Source: Diphasiastrum complanatum (taxonomy: Eukaryota > Streptophyta > Lycopodiopsida > Lycopodiales > Lycopodiaceae). From it: 64,000 nucleotides of DNA. Shown here in pieces: positions 32,912 to 44,170 of this stretch. The stretch is taken from contig CM055093.1 in NCBI GenBank assembly GCA_029204225.1, positions 19,086,041-19,150,040 of the forward strand, written 5' to 3'. The notes beneath the pieces are model-generated. The model worked only from the letters and a program-made list of their open reading frames with translations. It was not told the DNA's origin and searched no databases. The position numbers and the translations under genes were made by a program. The first letter of the stretch is position 1, and the number at the start of each line of letters is the position of its first letter.

Positions 32912-35900
32912 ATGGCACGCTACTACGATTTCGACGATATTCTCATGGAAGAAGAGGTAGGCCAAATATACCTTCTGCCGATCCCGTTTATGAGTAAGTT
33001 TTTCCTGTTTATATGAGGAATTGGATGTTCCCATAAAGATTTGAATTACGAATGATCAAATATAGCCACTGATGGTTCAAAGCTGATGTGTTGCTGTTGT
33101 AGTTTGTTGCTCTTTCATTCTTTGTTGAGCATTTTGCCCTGCTTTTGCATCTTTTTGGTGTATTTATATGAATTAAATTGTGCGAAATTGGAGCATTCAG
33201 CCAGTATCTGTGGTCTTTCGTGTAGCGGCAGATGGTGTGGGGCTGTTGGATCCGAGTTCTGAGGACAATAATGTAAGTTGCAATGTTCCTCTGCACACAT
33301 GTATAATGTCGATTGCGAAATGTAGCTCTTTGTAGTCATAGAATCAAGCCTGTAAGCTCGAGTCCGTGAAGTAAGCTCTGTAATCTGTTAGGCAATGAGC
33401 TAAAGGGAGGCTGATTCGTTGGTTTGAGGATGAAGGTGGAAGCTGGAGCAAAAGTGGACCTACCTGCTTGGTTGGCTCAGGAACTTTTCCAAAGGCAGGC
33501 TGTCCTTGTCAATCTTCCCACTTTTTATGGCCAAAAGTACGTCCTCATGTCCATATGTTTGATATTTGTTGCAAATATTGGTTGCCCCACTTTTCTTTAT
33601 TTCCTCACGTTTAAGGGGGACTCTATTTTGCACAAAATATGAGAGCAAGGCATTATGCCCTTAAAGCCCATACATACCTTAAGGAAACAACAATTAAGCA
33701 AGAGCACAGAATATTTTAGTCCAAGTTATTGATAACTGAATTATGTTTCTATAGCCTTATCATACCGTATACTGACATATATATTTGTTGGTTCTTCCAC
33801 CTATTTGTGTGAGAGCATAGTTTGCGTGATGACAAGAGTTCACTCCCTTAGGTATCACTCCCTTTGTACACACTTCCACTGATGATGCTTGAAGATGCCT
33901 CATGGTATGGCTTCCAATGATGCTATGGATCAATGATACAATATTTAAACGTCTACATATGGTGTCTTCTAGATCTTCTACGACAAAAAACTACATAACA
34001 CTACCATATTCTTATAGGGCTTCTTACTTCTATTCAAATTTAGGATGTGTCCAAGGTTGATACATTGGATGTGCCACATGATATCACAAATGAGTCATAG
34101 AATGGTGCATCTGATAGACCAAGCCTCAGTTATAGGTTGTTCTAGTTATAGCGAAAGTTCTAGATGTAGGTGAGGTTCTAGTTGATGTTCTAGATTGTAC
34201 ACACGATGTTCAAGTTTTGCCAAAGGTTACGTGTACATATGGGACATGGCATTAGTTAAATTATTTTGTTGGTTCTAGAGCTCAACGTGAAATATGCTTG
34301 GATAGATGTACAAATGGGGCAGAGGATCATCCAAATTCTCTTATTGGTTCTATAGCTTGGGATCAAGTATGCTTAGATTCATCATTTCATTGGTCTTTCT
34401 CCATTTTTGATATGGTTCCAAATACTATAGATGGAGTTCTATAAGATTCATACTTCTCTTTCGCTAGTTAGGTCAAAGGTATGTATTGTTCTTGCAATTT
34501 AGTCATAGATTCATGTTCTTGTAGTGGTTGACATACATGTCAATGTCCTATTAGTTCTACATCAGTTCTATTAGTTTATTAAGCTCCATCTTGTCCGTAC
34601 AATGCTATTCATTATAAGTTATTGCAATCATGCTTTATGTGGTGCTATTTCTGTTGCTATCGCTTCTATGTTTGTGGACTCAATTCTTGAGGACGGTGAT
34701 TCATATTTATGGGCCTCATGAGCTACTTGGATTTTCTACACCATATCCACTTGTCATTGCTAATGGGAATTCTTGGTCTAGACAACTAGCTTGGGATGCC
34801 ATGTTTAGCTGATACTGCTAGACATTCTTGGGCTTGATGGATCGCTTGGGGCATGTGAACATTTCTAGCTCCATTCTTACCTACAGTTTTGCGGCATGCT
34901 TGGTTGATACTACTGACATGGTCACTTCACATAGCTAGGGACGTTCATGTTTATTTAATGTAGTGAACGCATGGTGGTGCTAATTCTTTGCCATTTCTTT
35001 GTGCTCTTGTGGAGGCCATATATGTCTTCTGTTGGATGCAATTGAGCTAGTTATTGCACATGATGTCTCACTTTCGTGTAGTTCTTGCACGTGATGTCTT
35101 GTATTCACATAGTTCTTGGGTTGTAGTTGTGCAAGTTCTCGGTGAAGGTTTTTGACACATTTAGTTAGTTGCTTCATCTAGATTGAATTCTATTATTTGT
35201 TGCTCATGTTTAGTTTACTAGTGGTAGCCATGATGGCATTTCTATTGTAGAAGAGTTGATGCTTTGCAATGTTTCACTAAAGATGGAGTGTGAGGGAGAG
35301 AAGCTAGAAGTTAGAAGTTAGAAGTTAGTGTAGTGTTAGTTTGAAGGTTAATGTTAGGACTTAGAATTTGTGTTAGAACCTAGGATTGATCATTACCGAT
35401 TAATGTTAGAACTTAAAACCTAGGATTAGTGAGTAGATTTAAGATTTAGAGAGAGTTGAGACCATGTCAAGGTGCTGCTACGAGTTACAGCACCTTGGGC
35501 ACAAACAGGTGGACATGCAAGTATTGTGAGAGAGACTACGGAGGTGGCCCTGTGAGAATAAAGGCACACCTGCTTCAATTGCGTGGATATGATATCGCAG
35601 GTTGTACGCTGCACCAGCTTCACTGTTCACACCTCTAGATTCAGATGGTACAACTTCGACCGAAATCAGTCATTAGTAATCTTAATTGTTAAGTTATTGA
35701 ATCCTAATGATAACTTTCTAAGATCTGAATAGTTAACTTGACATTGTGATGGTTGAAAGTTCAGAGTCCAAAATCATAATTCAAATCCATCATATATTGC
35801 AATTTGTTGCCCAGGTCCTACAGTTTAAAATGAAAAAAGATTATATGTAGTATGTATTGTTATTACTTCTCTCATTGTAAATTGTAAATTGTGGCTTATC

Positions 35901-38900
35901 GGTAGAAGCTTTTTCACCACGGCGAACTATGCCACAGACTCATCTTCTCGTGGAGATGTTGAGCCCTTGGGGATTGGTGGCACTAGCAAAGGCAGTGGGC
36001 GAGCAAGCCAAGTCTGTCCACCTGGTAGAGATGTTTATGTGTGTTTGCATCTGAACCGAGTTTGCTGTGCTACAGTTTTAGATCGCACAAAGCATTAAAT
36101 AACATTGAACAACACATGTACATCTACACTCTATTGTTATGGGACCATTATCCATGCACTTGGAAGATGTTCTGACATATTTTTAGGTGTTGTTGGGAAT
36201 TCTTTTACCCAGTTGTACCTTGGTGCACATCATGCAAAGTACTCTGTTCGTTAAAGCGAGCAATTACTGCAGCAGCTTAATCTTAAGTGACAAAACTTAA
36301 TGCTCATGAGGTTTGATTTTCTCTCTTGGTAGCACTCATTCCTCAACACTCTAGATTTTTTACATGCAAGCTTTGGCTTTGATATTATTGAGAAGGAATG
36401 ATGAGGAGTCACTAGCCTGACATAGATGTGCTACGTATAACTGAATTCCCTAGATTTTGAAACCTACTATTGTTCCTAGTTTGAGTGCCTCCTAATTGGG
36501 TTACGTTGGCTGTAAATAATGAAGTTTATTTTTATTTTTAAAATATTTATTATTATCTTTTCGTTCTGACATTCTGGAATGATCTGGCAGCAGAGCGTTG
36601 TTCTAGTGTAACTTCGTTTTAGGCTTACATCTCCCTAGGAGAGGTCTATTGGATGCCATGGCTTGGAGCCTAATAGTGGTTCAGATGTGCCTAAAGCACA
36701 AGGTATTGATTTCTAGTGGTGAGTTTGTTCAAGGCTTGATATCAATGCACATACGCTTTTTTATCATAGAAAGAATTGATGCTCCAAATGCGCTTTTACA
36801 AGGAGCTTTTTTATCTTGCTTGAGTAAGTCAGATACTTGGGATTGGACTACATCCTTATCAGATTCAGACATCTGGGTAGTGTGGTCAAGAGGGTGGTGC
36901 TGTTACAATGTTACTTATTGCAAACCTCCAGGTGCCGGTTAACCACAAGAGACCGTTCACGTTCCACCCTGCCATAGGACCTAATCCGGGTCCACCCACC
37001 GTACCCTGGCCTGTGACCGTATCAAGCTGGATCCGACCTCCATCCCACGCTAGCAATACATCCTGGCCGTGCACACGCTCTCCATCCACCTCCTCCTAGG
37101 TAGACAGAATGGATGGCAAATGAGTCCTCCTCCCCTTGTATGCCTCCAAGGAGAGAGACTCCAAGCCATGTGCACTCCTGGATCATGACACGTGGCAACC
37201 ATGCAGGTTCATGAGTCACCGGTCAAGTCTACAGGCCTAGTCATCGTCTGGTCTCAAGTCTGGTTTTGGGACCCAAGGGAGTTGGGTCCCTAACATTCCC
37301 TCTTCCTTAAAAAATTCCTTATCTAAGGAAGGAATCCAGGGAATCTCAGTTTAAGGTCACGTTCCTTCTCCCAAGTATCATCGTCCTCGGAACTTCCTTT
37401 CCAACGAACCAAGTACTCAGTTACCTGCCGGTTTCTGAGCCCACGTTGACGTACATCAACAATGGCCTGTGGTTCAGTAGGTACAAAGGATGATAGGTCC
37501 TCCAGCCGAACTAAGTCCTCCTGAGGTATCAAGTCATCCTTTCCACCAAGTCGTTCCTTTAAACGACTAATGTGAAAAACTGGATGTACTTTAACACCTT
37601 GAGGAAGTTCCAGCTGGTACGCATTCCGATGGAGTTTCTTTACTATACGGAATGGCCCTGCATAACGAGGTGATAACTTAGGACATTTTCCAGTCCTTAG
37701 TACCTTAGAATCCTTTGGAATTCTAAGATATACCCAAGCCCCCTCCTCGTAGACCCTAGGTTGTCGCTTTTGATTGGCGTAAAACTGGGCTCTATCCTGA
37801 GCCGTTTTTACGTTTTCGTGAGCAACAAGCAACATTTCTTGCATATCATGCAGGAAATCTACCGCTGCTTTAACCTTGAGGCCTTTGAGGCTCACTGAAA
37901 TGGGAGCCCTAGGCTGGAAACCATACATAAGAGAAAATGGACTAAAACCCGTCGCAGAGTGCTTTGCGCTATTATACGCAAACTCAATCATTGGAAGGTA
38001 CCTTTCCCAATCTGACTGTCTTCTGGAAACATATGCCCGAAGCATATCTTCCATAGACTGGTTTGTCCTCTCTGTCTGACCATCCGATTTAGGATGATCT
38101 GATGACCCCAAACTTAGAGTAGTCTCTAATTTCTCAAAGACCGCTTGCCAGAATTTGCCAGTGAACTTTGGATCTCGATCACTAACAATGTCATTCGGCA
38201 AACCAAACAACTTGAACAACATTTCCACGAAAAGCTGTGCAAGTTCAGAAGCTTTGACAGTCTGCTTGGTTGGTATGAACTGCGCCATTTTGGTTAACCT
38301 GTCAACTATTACCCAAATGGCATCATTTTGCTTCCCCGTCCGAGGTAGCCCAACCACAAAGTCCATGGAAATGCTTTCCCACTTTCTTTCGGGAAATTCC
38401 AAGGGCATCAACAAACCAGCTGCCTTAAGTCTTTCAGCTTTATTAACTTGGCATTGCGCACACTTGCGAACATATGCCTCCACTTGACTTTTTAAATTTG
38501 GCCAGTAAAAGTTCCTTTTTACTAAGTCAAGCGTCCTTTGAGCGCCAGCGTGCCCCGCACACATCATTTTCTGGCACACAAACTTTTCCATTCCGGAAAA
38601 GTAACCCATTCCTAATGGAATAGTCTCTTTGTATCCTGTCCTGAGGAGAAATCTTGGAATCCTACATGCCAAGCTTATCACTAGATCTAGAAGAACCTGC
38701 CAGGACGTCTAGCCAAATACGACCGAAGTACCTATCGGTCTTACACAAATCTCTTAAGGACAAATACAACTCAGATTGGATCTCAGAAAAGCTTAATTGA
38801 TTAACCTCTCCAATCCGGCTTAAGGCATCCGCGACACTATTAGCGGTACCCTTCCGGTACTCAATGTCATAATGAAATTCTTGGAGCATCTCTAACCATC

Positions 38901-41900
38901 TGGCCTTACGACCCCTAAGGTCGACTGCATCGTTAATATATTTTAACACTTGATGGTCAGTAACTATAGTAAATTGGGAGCCATACAAGTAATGTCTCCA
39001 AACTTTCAGGGCATTAATGATAGCAAAAAGTTCCTTGTCATAGGTGGAATACCGCCTTTGAGCAGGGTCCAACTTCTTGCTTTCAAAAGCTACCGGTCTA
39101 CCATCCCGATATAGGACTGCACCTATAGCATAGTCACTAGCATCCGTTTCAAGTACATACGGCTTGTTAGGATCCACTATGTGTAGAATAGGCGCTGTAG
39201 TTACACAGTATTTGAGGTTCTCAAAACTCTGATTCAACTCTTCAGTCCAAGTAACTGGAGGACTGAACTTACTGTGCCGACTAACTTTTTTAGCCCCTCT
39301 GAGGACATTCGTCAAGGCCAATGCAATTAATGCATAGTTCAAGATGAATCTATGAAAAAACCCCGTAAAGCCCAAAAAAGACTTAACCTCCCGGATGGTT
39401 TTAGGGATAGGCCATTCACGTACTTGTCGGACTTTATTTGGGTCAATTTCCAACCCATGGTCCGAAATAATGTGACCAAGGTATAACAACCTCTTCTAAA
39501 AGAAAACACATTTGGACTCCTTGGCAAAAAGCTTCTCCTGTCTAAGTAACTTTAAGACAGTCCTGAGATGCTCCTTATGCTCCTCCAAGGTCTTACTATA
39601 GATGAGAATATCATCTAAGTAGACTATTACGAACTTTCCTAGATATGGACAAAGAAGATCGTTCATCATCTGCTGGAAAGTCGCTGGAGCATTTGTCAAG
39701 CCAAAAGGTAAAACCAGAAACTCATAATGGCTGTACCTAGTTCTAAACCCGGTTTTTTCAATATCTCAGTCTTTATGCGAATTTGATGGTATCTTGATCT
39801 CAAATTGATTTTGGTGAAGTACTTTGCACCATGCAATCGATCAACCAGTTCATCCATTCGTGGCAAAGGATAACGGTTTTTAATCGTTAACTTATTCAAC
39901 TTTTTAAAGTCCACACAAAGACGAGTACCCCTGTCTTTTTTATCAACAAGGAGCACAAGTGCCCCCCAGGGAGATTTACTAGGCCTAACATGGCCCATCT
40001 TAAGGTAGTTTTGTAGCTGCCTATAAACCTCATCCTCCTTAGTAGTACTCATCCTATATGGATACAGTGATATAGGAGAACTACCAGGAATCAGTTTAAT
40101 ACCATGGTCAACACCCCTAGAGGGGGGAAGGCCCTCAGGAAGCTGTTCAGGAAATACATCGTTAAATTCTTGTCTAAGTTTTCTAAAAATTTCACCTTCT
40201 TGTGAGTTTTCTTGTTTTAGGTTATTAGACATTAAGTCCATTTGGAGATTGTAGACCTGCAAACTACGTTCTTCATGGTAAGTAAAATCCTTTAACCAAC
40301 ATAAATAAGAACTGCAATCAACAATATCCATACATTTAACAGTTTCCAAAGTAGAAAGCATATACGGAGTAGAAATATCAACATTTCCATTCAATTCTAT
40401 GAGTGAGCCGTTATGTAAGAACGACAAACTATGTGTTACATAGTTTTTTTTCATAGACTCGTTCCTCTCATAGAACCACTCTTTACCAAGTATAACATCT
40501 ACCCTATCTAGATTCATAATATGAAAGTCTAATTTATCCTTATAGGCTTGAATCTCTATTGGTAGACGTGGGACTATCCGGTCCCAAACTTGGCTTTCTG
40601 CTCCAATCGCCAGCTTCACTGTGTATCGGTGGTCACTTTGCCTTGTTTCCACCTTTAGCTTCTGCAACAAATTAGCGTTAATAAAATTATGTGTGGAACC
40701 ATCGTCAAATAAAACAGTTACGGCTTGACCACCCACAACCCCCTTCATCCGAATGAGGTCATGAGGGCCAAAAATAGCCGTATTAAAACAACAATGCTCA
40801 CACAGAAAATTACCAGCAAAGGAAAGATCTACACTAGATATGCTAGAGTTACCTGGCGTCTTAAAAGATGCCCCTTTAGCTTTCCGTTTCTTTGGACATG
40901 CCTTCGCGACATGACCTGGTTCCATGCAATTGAAACACAGATTGTTGCTTCTGGCTTTCATGAAGGTTTCTTGGTCCAAGGTAGATCTGTTCTTCGATTT
41001 CCCTGAACCTGAAGCCCCTTCCTTTGCCTTATCCTTCGATTTCTTTGGAAAGAAAGGCCTCTTACCCTTTACGTCGGGCAAGACACTAGTCTCAGGCTTA
41101 GCCATCGTACGAGTATCATCGTAGATTCTGGCGAAGCGAACAGCATCCTCGAGGGTAAGAGGCTGGTTCCTCCTAACCTCTAGCTGGTAGTCTCTTGGCA
41201 ACCCCAGTATGAAATGCAACTTTACCAACAAAGGATCTATTCTAGTTGCAAAACGAGAATAGACCTCTTAAAATTCTTGTAAATACTGATCTAGGGGCCG
41301 GTTCCCCATATGGATCGTTGCATACTGACGGTAAAATTCAAAATCATCAAGAATAGGAAGGCCGCCTTAAAGGCCTTACAAAAATCCTCCCAATTCCTAG
41401 GAACTTCAGGTTTACCCCTAATATCTTGCCACCAAGTAAATGCTTTACCTCGCAGGTACATGACGGCTAGATTGATCTTGTTGTCCTCGGATGAATCGTG
41501 CATGGAAAAGTGCGAATCCCATCGATCCAGCCATTGCAAGACCGCCTCCGGGGTTCTATCCTTCTTTTCCCCAGCAAAAACTTCAGGAGTGAACAAGGGT
41601 TGATGCACCAATTGCCTTAGCTGCGTCAATTCCTTGAGATCCTGCTGATCCCGACTGTGCTTTGCTTGCCAAGCCATGTGCACTCCTGGATCATGACACG
41701 TGGCAACCATGCAGGTTCACGAGTCACCGGTCAAGTCTACAGGCCCAGTCATCGTCTGGTCTCAAGTCTGGGTTTGGGACCCAAGGGAGTTGGGTCCCTA
41801 ACAGGTGCAACTCCCAAAAGTTGGTCAACGCGATGGTGGACACCTTGCAATGGTGGTAGTGTTGGAAGATGTTTATAAACATGTTCATTGTAGACACTGC

Positions 41901-44170
41901 AAAAGATCAATGACTCCTTGTGAATATGTCGTTTGTGACTCATTTGAAGAGGTAAACAACGGGATTATTGTCTCAACGCATGTCATTGTAAGTGCAACAC
42001 AATAAGCCTTTGGCAGGACTCTGACAAGCTGTTCAGTAGAAAGGAGCTGGTAATCTTGTTGTGACTTGATGCTATCAAAGCTATGCTATCAGCCATTGAG
42101 AATAGAAGTATGTGCCCCACTCAAAGTAATGTCACCCAGCGGGGTAATTCAATTAGCTCCAAGTATCATAACATATGACTCAATAGATATAATGTTAAAG
42201 TCAGCCTGTTCAATAGCATCCGTAATTTAGTAGTAGATATTTTGAAGGATCCGAGTGTTCTGAAATTAATGACGATGGCATCCTTAACATCTAGTGTTTG
42301 AGGTAAATCCTCTGAACAGTCCTCAAACCCCAGAAGATTTTGGGACCCATCAGGTTCAGAGGTAATGTCCTCCCTGCGTACTCAATCCGTGAATCAGATT
42401 TGTACTGATCAAAGCTATAATTGTACAATATTTCATAATGTCTATTTACAATAGTGTCCAGTTTCAAAATGGGAAGTAAAACCTCCAATAATGGATACAA
42501 AAAATTTAGGATACTAGACTCTCGAACTGATTAAAATCGATTAGGAAAGGTACAAATTGTGATTCTCTGCTTTGAAACAAGATGGCCCTATGCATATGCA
42601 ATTATCACTCTGATATAGAAGAACCTAGTATGCTTCATGCTAGTTGATACTGTCAAATATTCACATCAATGTCGATCAATCTTCAGTAATCTGCTTTATT
42701 TCTCTAACCAGTCATTGGTGTCACACACGGGCAGCATCTTTGTTGTCTACTCAAAATTTCAAAGTATACCTAAGGAGGTTCAGTTTAGAACGAAACCTTT
42801 TACTGAAGTTGGTCTCATACTTGGGCAGCATTTTTGTTGTTTATTCCAAATTGCAAGATATGTCCTAAGGAGGTTCAGGTTAAAACAAGACCTTTTACTG
42901 AAGCTTGACCCTGTTCAGATGGTGCCTCCAATCTCTCCAGTCGCCCTTCACCATTTGCTTACTTTTTGTTCTCAACCTCCATGTTCAACAGTCAACTTCC
43001 AGTTTCAGGGCTGATTAGATGTTCCATATCTTTATCTAGTGCTGTGTGCATATTGATTTTAATCACGAGTATGTGGAAACTATACCCATCTTCATTATCA
43101 TTTGAATTTTGGTCCAAGTATTGAAGACAGTGGGAATATGTAGAGTTATTTCTGAATCGATCCATCGTTTTTTGGCTTGAAATATTTTGTGATGTTATAT
43201 GTACCTTCTGTGATTTTTCTATTAATATTTTTCCTAACCAAGGGTTCATGTTTTATTGATCAGGCTACGGAAGGAGATTCAAGCTGATCCAGGTTGTGTA
43301 GATCTCCGAAGTCGATGTCCCTACTTCTATGAATTGGGATGCAAGTTGTCTCCCATGTAAGTTTCTGCCTTAACGTGCAATTTCTAAACATTTGCATGGG
43401 GAAGTTCATAATAATGCTGATGTCTTCATATATGTTGAGGTACATAAATTTGCTTTTAGTCTCATTTGATATGCTCTTTGATTTTTCTCAGAGTACGTGC
43501 AATTTTATTGTTACCAATTCTTGAGACACTTCGTTCTTTCCTTGATGAAATGATCATAGACTTGGTGGCAATGTCACTCTGCGACTCTTAGAGAGGGATT
43601 ACTTCTGTCTTGTAAATTCGATTTTATTCTCCAGATGCAAAGAGCATATGATAATGACTGATTAATATTAATGTCATTATTTTTACAGAACGTCAGATCC
43701 GACTTTAGGTGCATTCTTATTGTCCACGCTGAGAGGACGCTACAAAGACTTATTGTGCAAATCACACAGTGCAGCTGTAGCCTTCACACCACAGTACATG
43801 AATCTACTCACAAAAGAAGAAACTCAAAGTACGTAATTGAATTTTTTTTGCCAATAAGCTTGAAAAGCACTTGAGATCTTCCAGTGTGTTGTCCTACTCT
43901 GAGTCATGTGTTGGCTCTTTCTATTATGCCTTGTGTAATTTAGAGGCTTGTCACCAGCAACCAAGGCAGATTTCTTTAAAATCATCTGCACTGCTGTTGT
44001 TTTAGGCTATACGATCTTATTTCACAGCAACTTAATGATTTGCTAATTGTGATATTGCAGTGTTAGAAGCTGGTAGAAATTCTATGAAAGCATTTAAGAA
44101 ATGGCGTCTTCAGGGTGCACGAATAGAAAGAGCAGCAGTGCTCGGAAGAAAGAGGAGACAGAATACGTAG
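32912..44170 (+). CDS. PSF3: DNA replication complex GINS subunit PSF3, six exons
   Basis: Exons: 32912-32956, 33201-33272, 33436-33536, 43264-43356, 43689-43828 and 44061-44170 (561 nt, 186 aa plus TAG). All introns are GT..AG and phases agree. I recognise PSF3 from [63 protein letters not shown] (84-100), LLTKEET and the basic end [12 protein letters not shown] (SLD5, PSF1, PSF2, PSF3) joins CDC45 and MCM2-7 as the nuclear replicative helicase. The order is the usual one for PSF3: N-terminal beta domain, then helical domain. Intron 3 is 9,727 bp; it holds an antisense chromovirus and a BED-finger relic. No stop or frameshift interrupts the exons, so the gene looks functional. Transcript evidence is the missing proof. 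Confidence 0.93.
33537..35455. other. PSF3 intron 3, left part, no gene seen
   Basis: Non-coding between exon 3 and the BED relic. Many TTCTAG words occur at 34137-34195, and GAAGTTA is repeated in tandem at about 35305-35328. It may be decayed transposon, but no class can be assigned. Confidence 0.5.
35456..35638 (+). pseudogene. BED-type zinc-finger fragment (hAT transposase-like) inside PSF3 intron 3
   Basis: The frame reads [23 protein letters not shown] followed by GYDIAGC. This fits the BED finger of plant hAT transposases and their domesticated relatives: Cys-x2-Cys, a GG-x-x-R-x-K-x-HL helix, then the GxDIxxC signature. The upstream residues (GAATSYSTL) and downstream part have no recognisable continuation, and no hAT dimerisation region was found nearby. 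It is most likely a relic of a DNA transposon sitting sense to the gene. An alternative exon is possible but unsupported. Confidence 0.55.
35639..36930. other. PSF3 intron 3, middle part, no gene seen
   Basis: Short frames at 35889-36098 and 36649-36942 have no recognisable domain. The part at 35890-36060 could be further hAT remnant, but this is not supported by motifs. Confidence 0.4.
36936..37295 (-). repeat. 3' LTR of the intronic chromovirus
   Basis: Begins TGTTAGGG on the minus strand after the purine tract AAGGAAGAGGGAA, and ends GGTTAACCG, one base off the usual CA end. The end is fixed by the GGTGC target duplication. Confidence 0.78.
37323..38681 (-). pseudogene. Chromovirus integrase with C-terminal chromodomain
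   Basis: 452 codons are open. They hold the zinc domain (GHAGAQ ... [13 protein letters not shown]), catalytic core with [23 protein letters not shown] and [10 protein letters not shown] for D, D, E, the GPFRIVKKL domain with [11 protein letters not shown], and a chromodomain at the end ([10 protein letters not shown]-like segment [18 protein letters not shown]). The HPQTDG motif is HPKSDG here. Chromodomains steer integration to methylated-histone chromatin. The frame overlaps the RNase H frame by 20 bp, so a frameshift separates them. Confidence 0.88.
38662..39699 (-). pseudogene. Chromovirus RT C-terminal part and RNase H, broken
   Basis: From 39699 downward: [19 protein letters not shown] and catalytic YLDD in [13 protein letters not shown], then a stop at 39496-39498. 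The frame resumes at [19 protein letters not shown], continues through the RT connection and into RNase H ([55 protein letters not shown]), ending at 38662. Confidence 0.87.
39756..41668 (-). pseudogene. Chromovirus gag, protease and RT N-terminal part, N-truncated and frameshifted
   Basis: Gag begins within the coding sequence directly against the LTR remnant ([14 protein letters not shown]...) and carries [16 protein letters not shown] before a frameshift near 41340. From 41231 one long frame holds [15 protein letters not shown], zinc knuckle [14 protein letters not shown], protease [10 protein letters not shown] and VILGKEWF, and the RT start [29 protein letters not shown]. It frameshifts after KTEILKKPG near 39760. 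Confidence 0.85.
41669..41803 (-). repeat. 5' LTR remnant of the intronic chromovirus
   Basis: Only the first 135 bp of the LTR (U3 start) remain, matching 37161-37295 except for three substitutions. The deletion runs from U3 into gag. Confidence 0.88.
41809..43263. other. PSF3 intron 3, right part, no gene seen
   Basis: Non-coding. It includes a 94-bp tandem duplication (separate entry) and ends in the acceptor TTTTATTGATCAG before exon 4. Confidence 0.5.
42715..42903. repeat. 94-bp tandem duplication in PSF3 intron 3
   Basis: 42715-42808 and 42809-42903 share TTGGTGTCACAC/TTGGTCTCATAC, GGGCAGCAT, TTTGTTGT, CCTAAGGAGGTTCAG and CCTTTTACTGAAG. The copies are clearly diverged, so the event is old. 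Confidence 0.8.

Larger units (their letters stand above)
36936..41803 (-). mobile_element. Ty3/gypsy chromovirus inserted antisense in PSF3 intron 3
   Basis: The element runs on the minus strand from 41803 (TGTTAGGGACCC) to 36936. A perfect 5-bp duplication, GGTGC, flanks it at 36931-36935 and 41804-41808. The 3' LTR is 360 bp (36936-37295). The 5' LTR is cut down to its first 135 bp (41669-41803), with the primer site, leader and gag start deleted. The shared 135 bp differ at three positions (about 2%). The chromodomain at the integrase C-terminus marks a chromovirus. It is defective: no promoter-complete 5' LTR, plus frameshifts in gag and RT and a stop before RNase H. Confidence 0.9.

Noticed and set aside
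36931-36935. Placing the chromovirus LTR end at TGCCGG (giving a canonical TG start on the plus strand)
   Set aside because: The flanks would then not match. Ending at CGGTTAACC gives a perfect GGTGC duplication on both sides.
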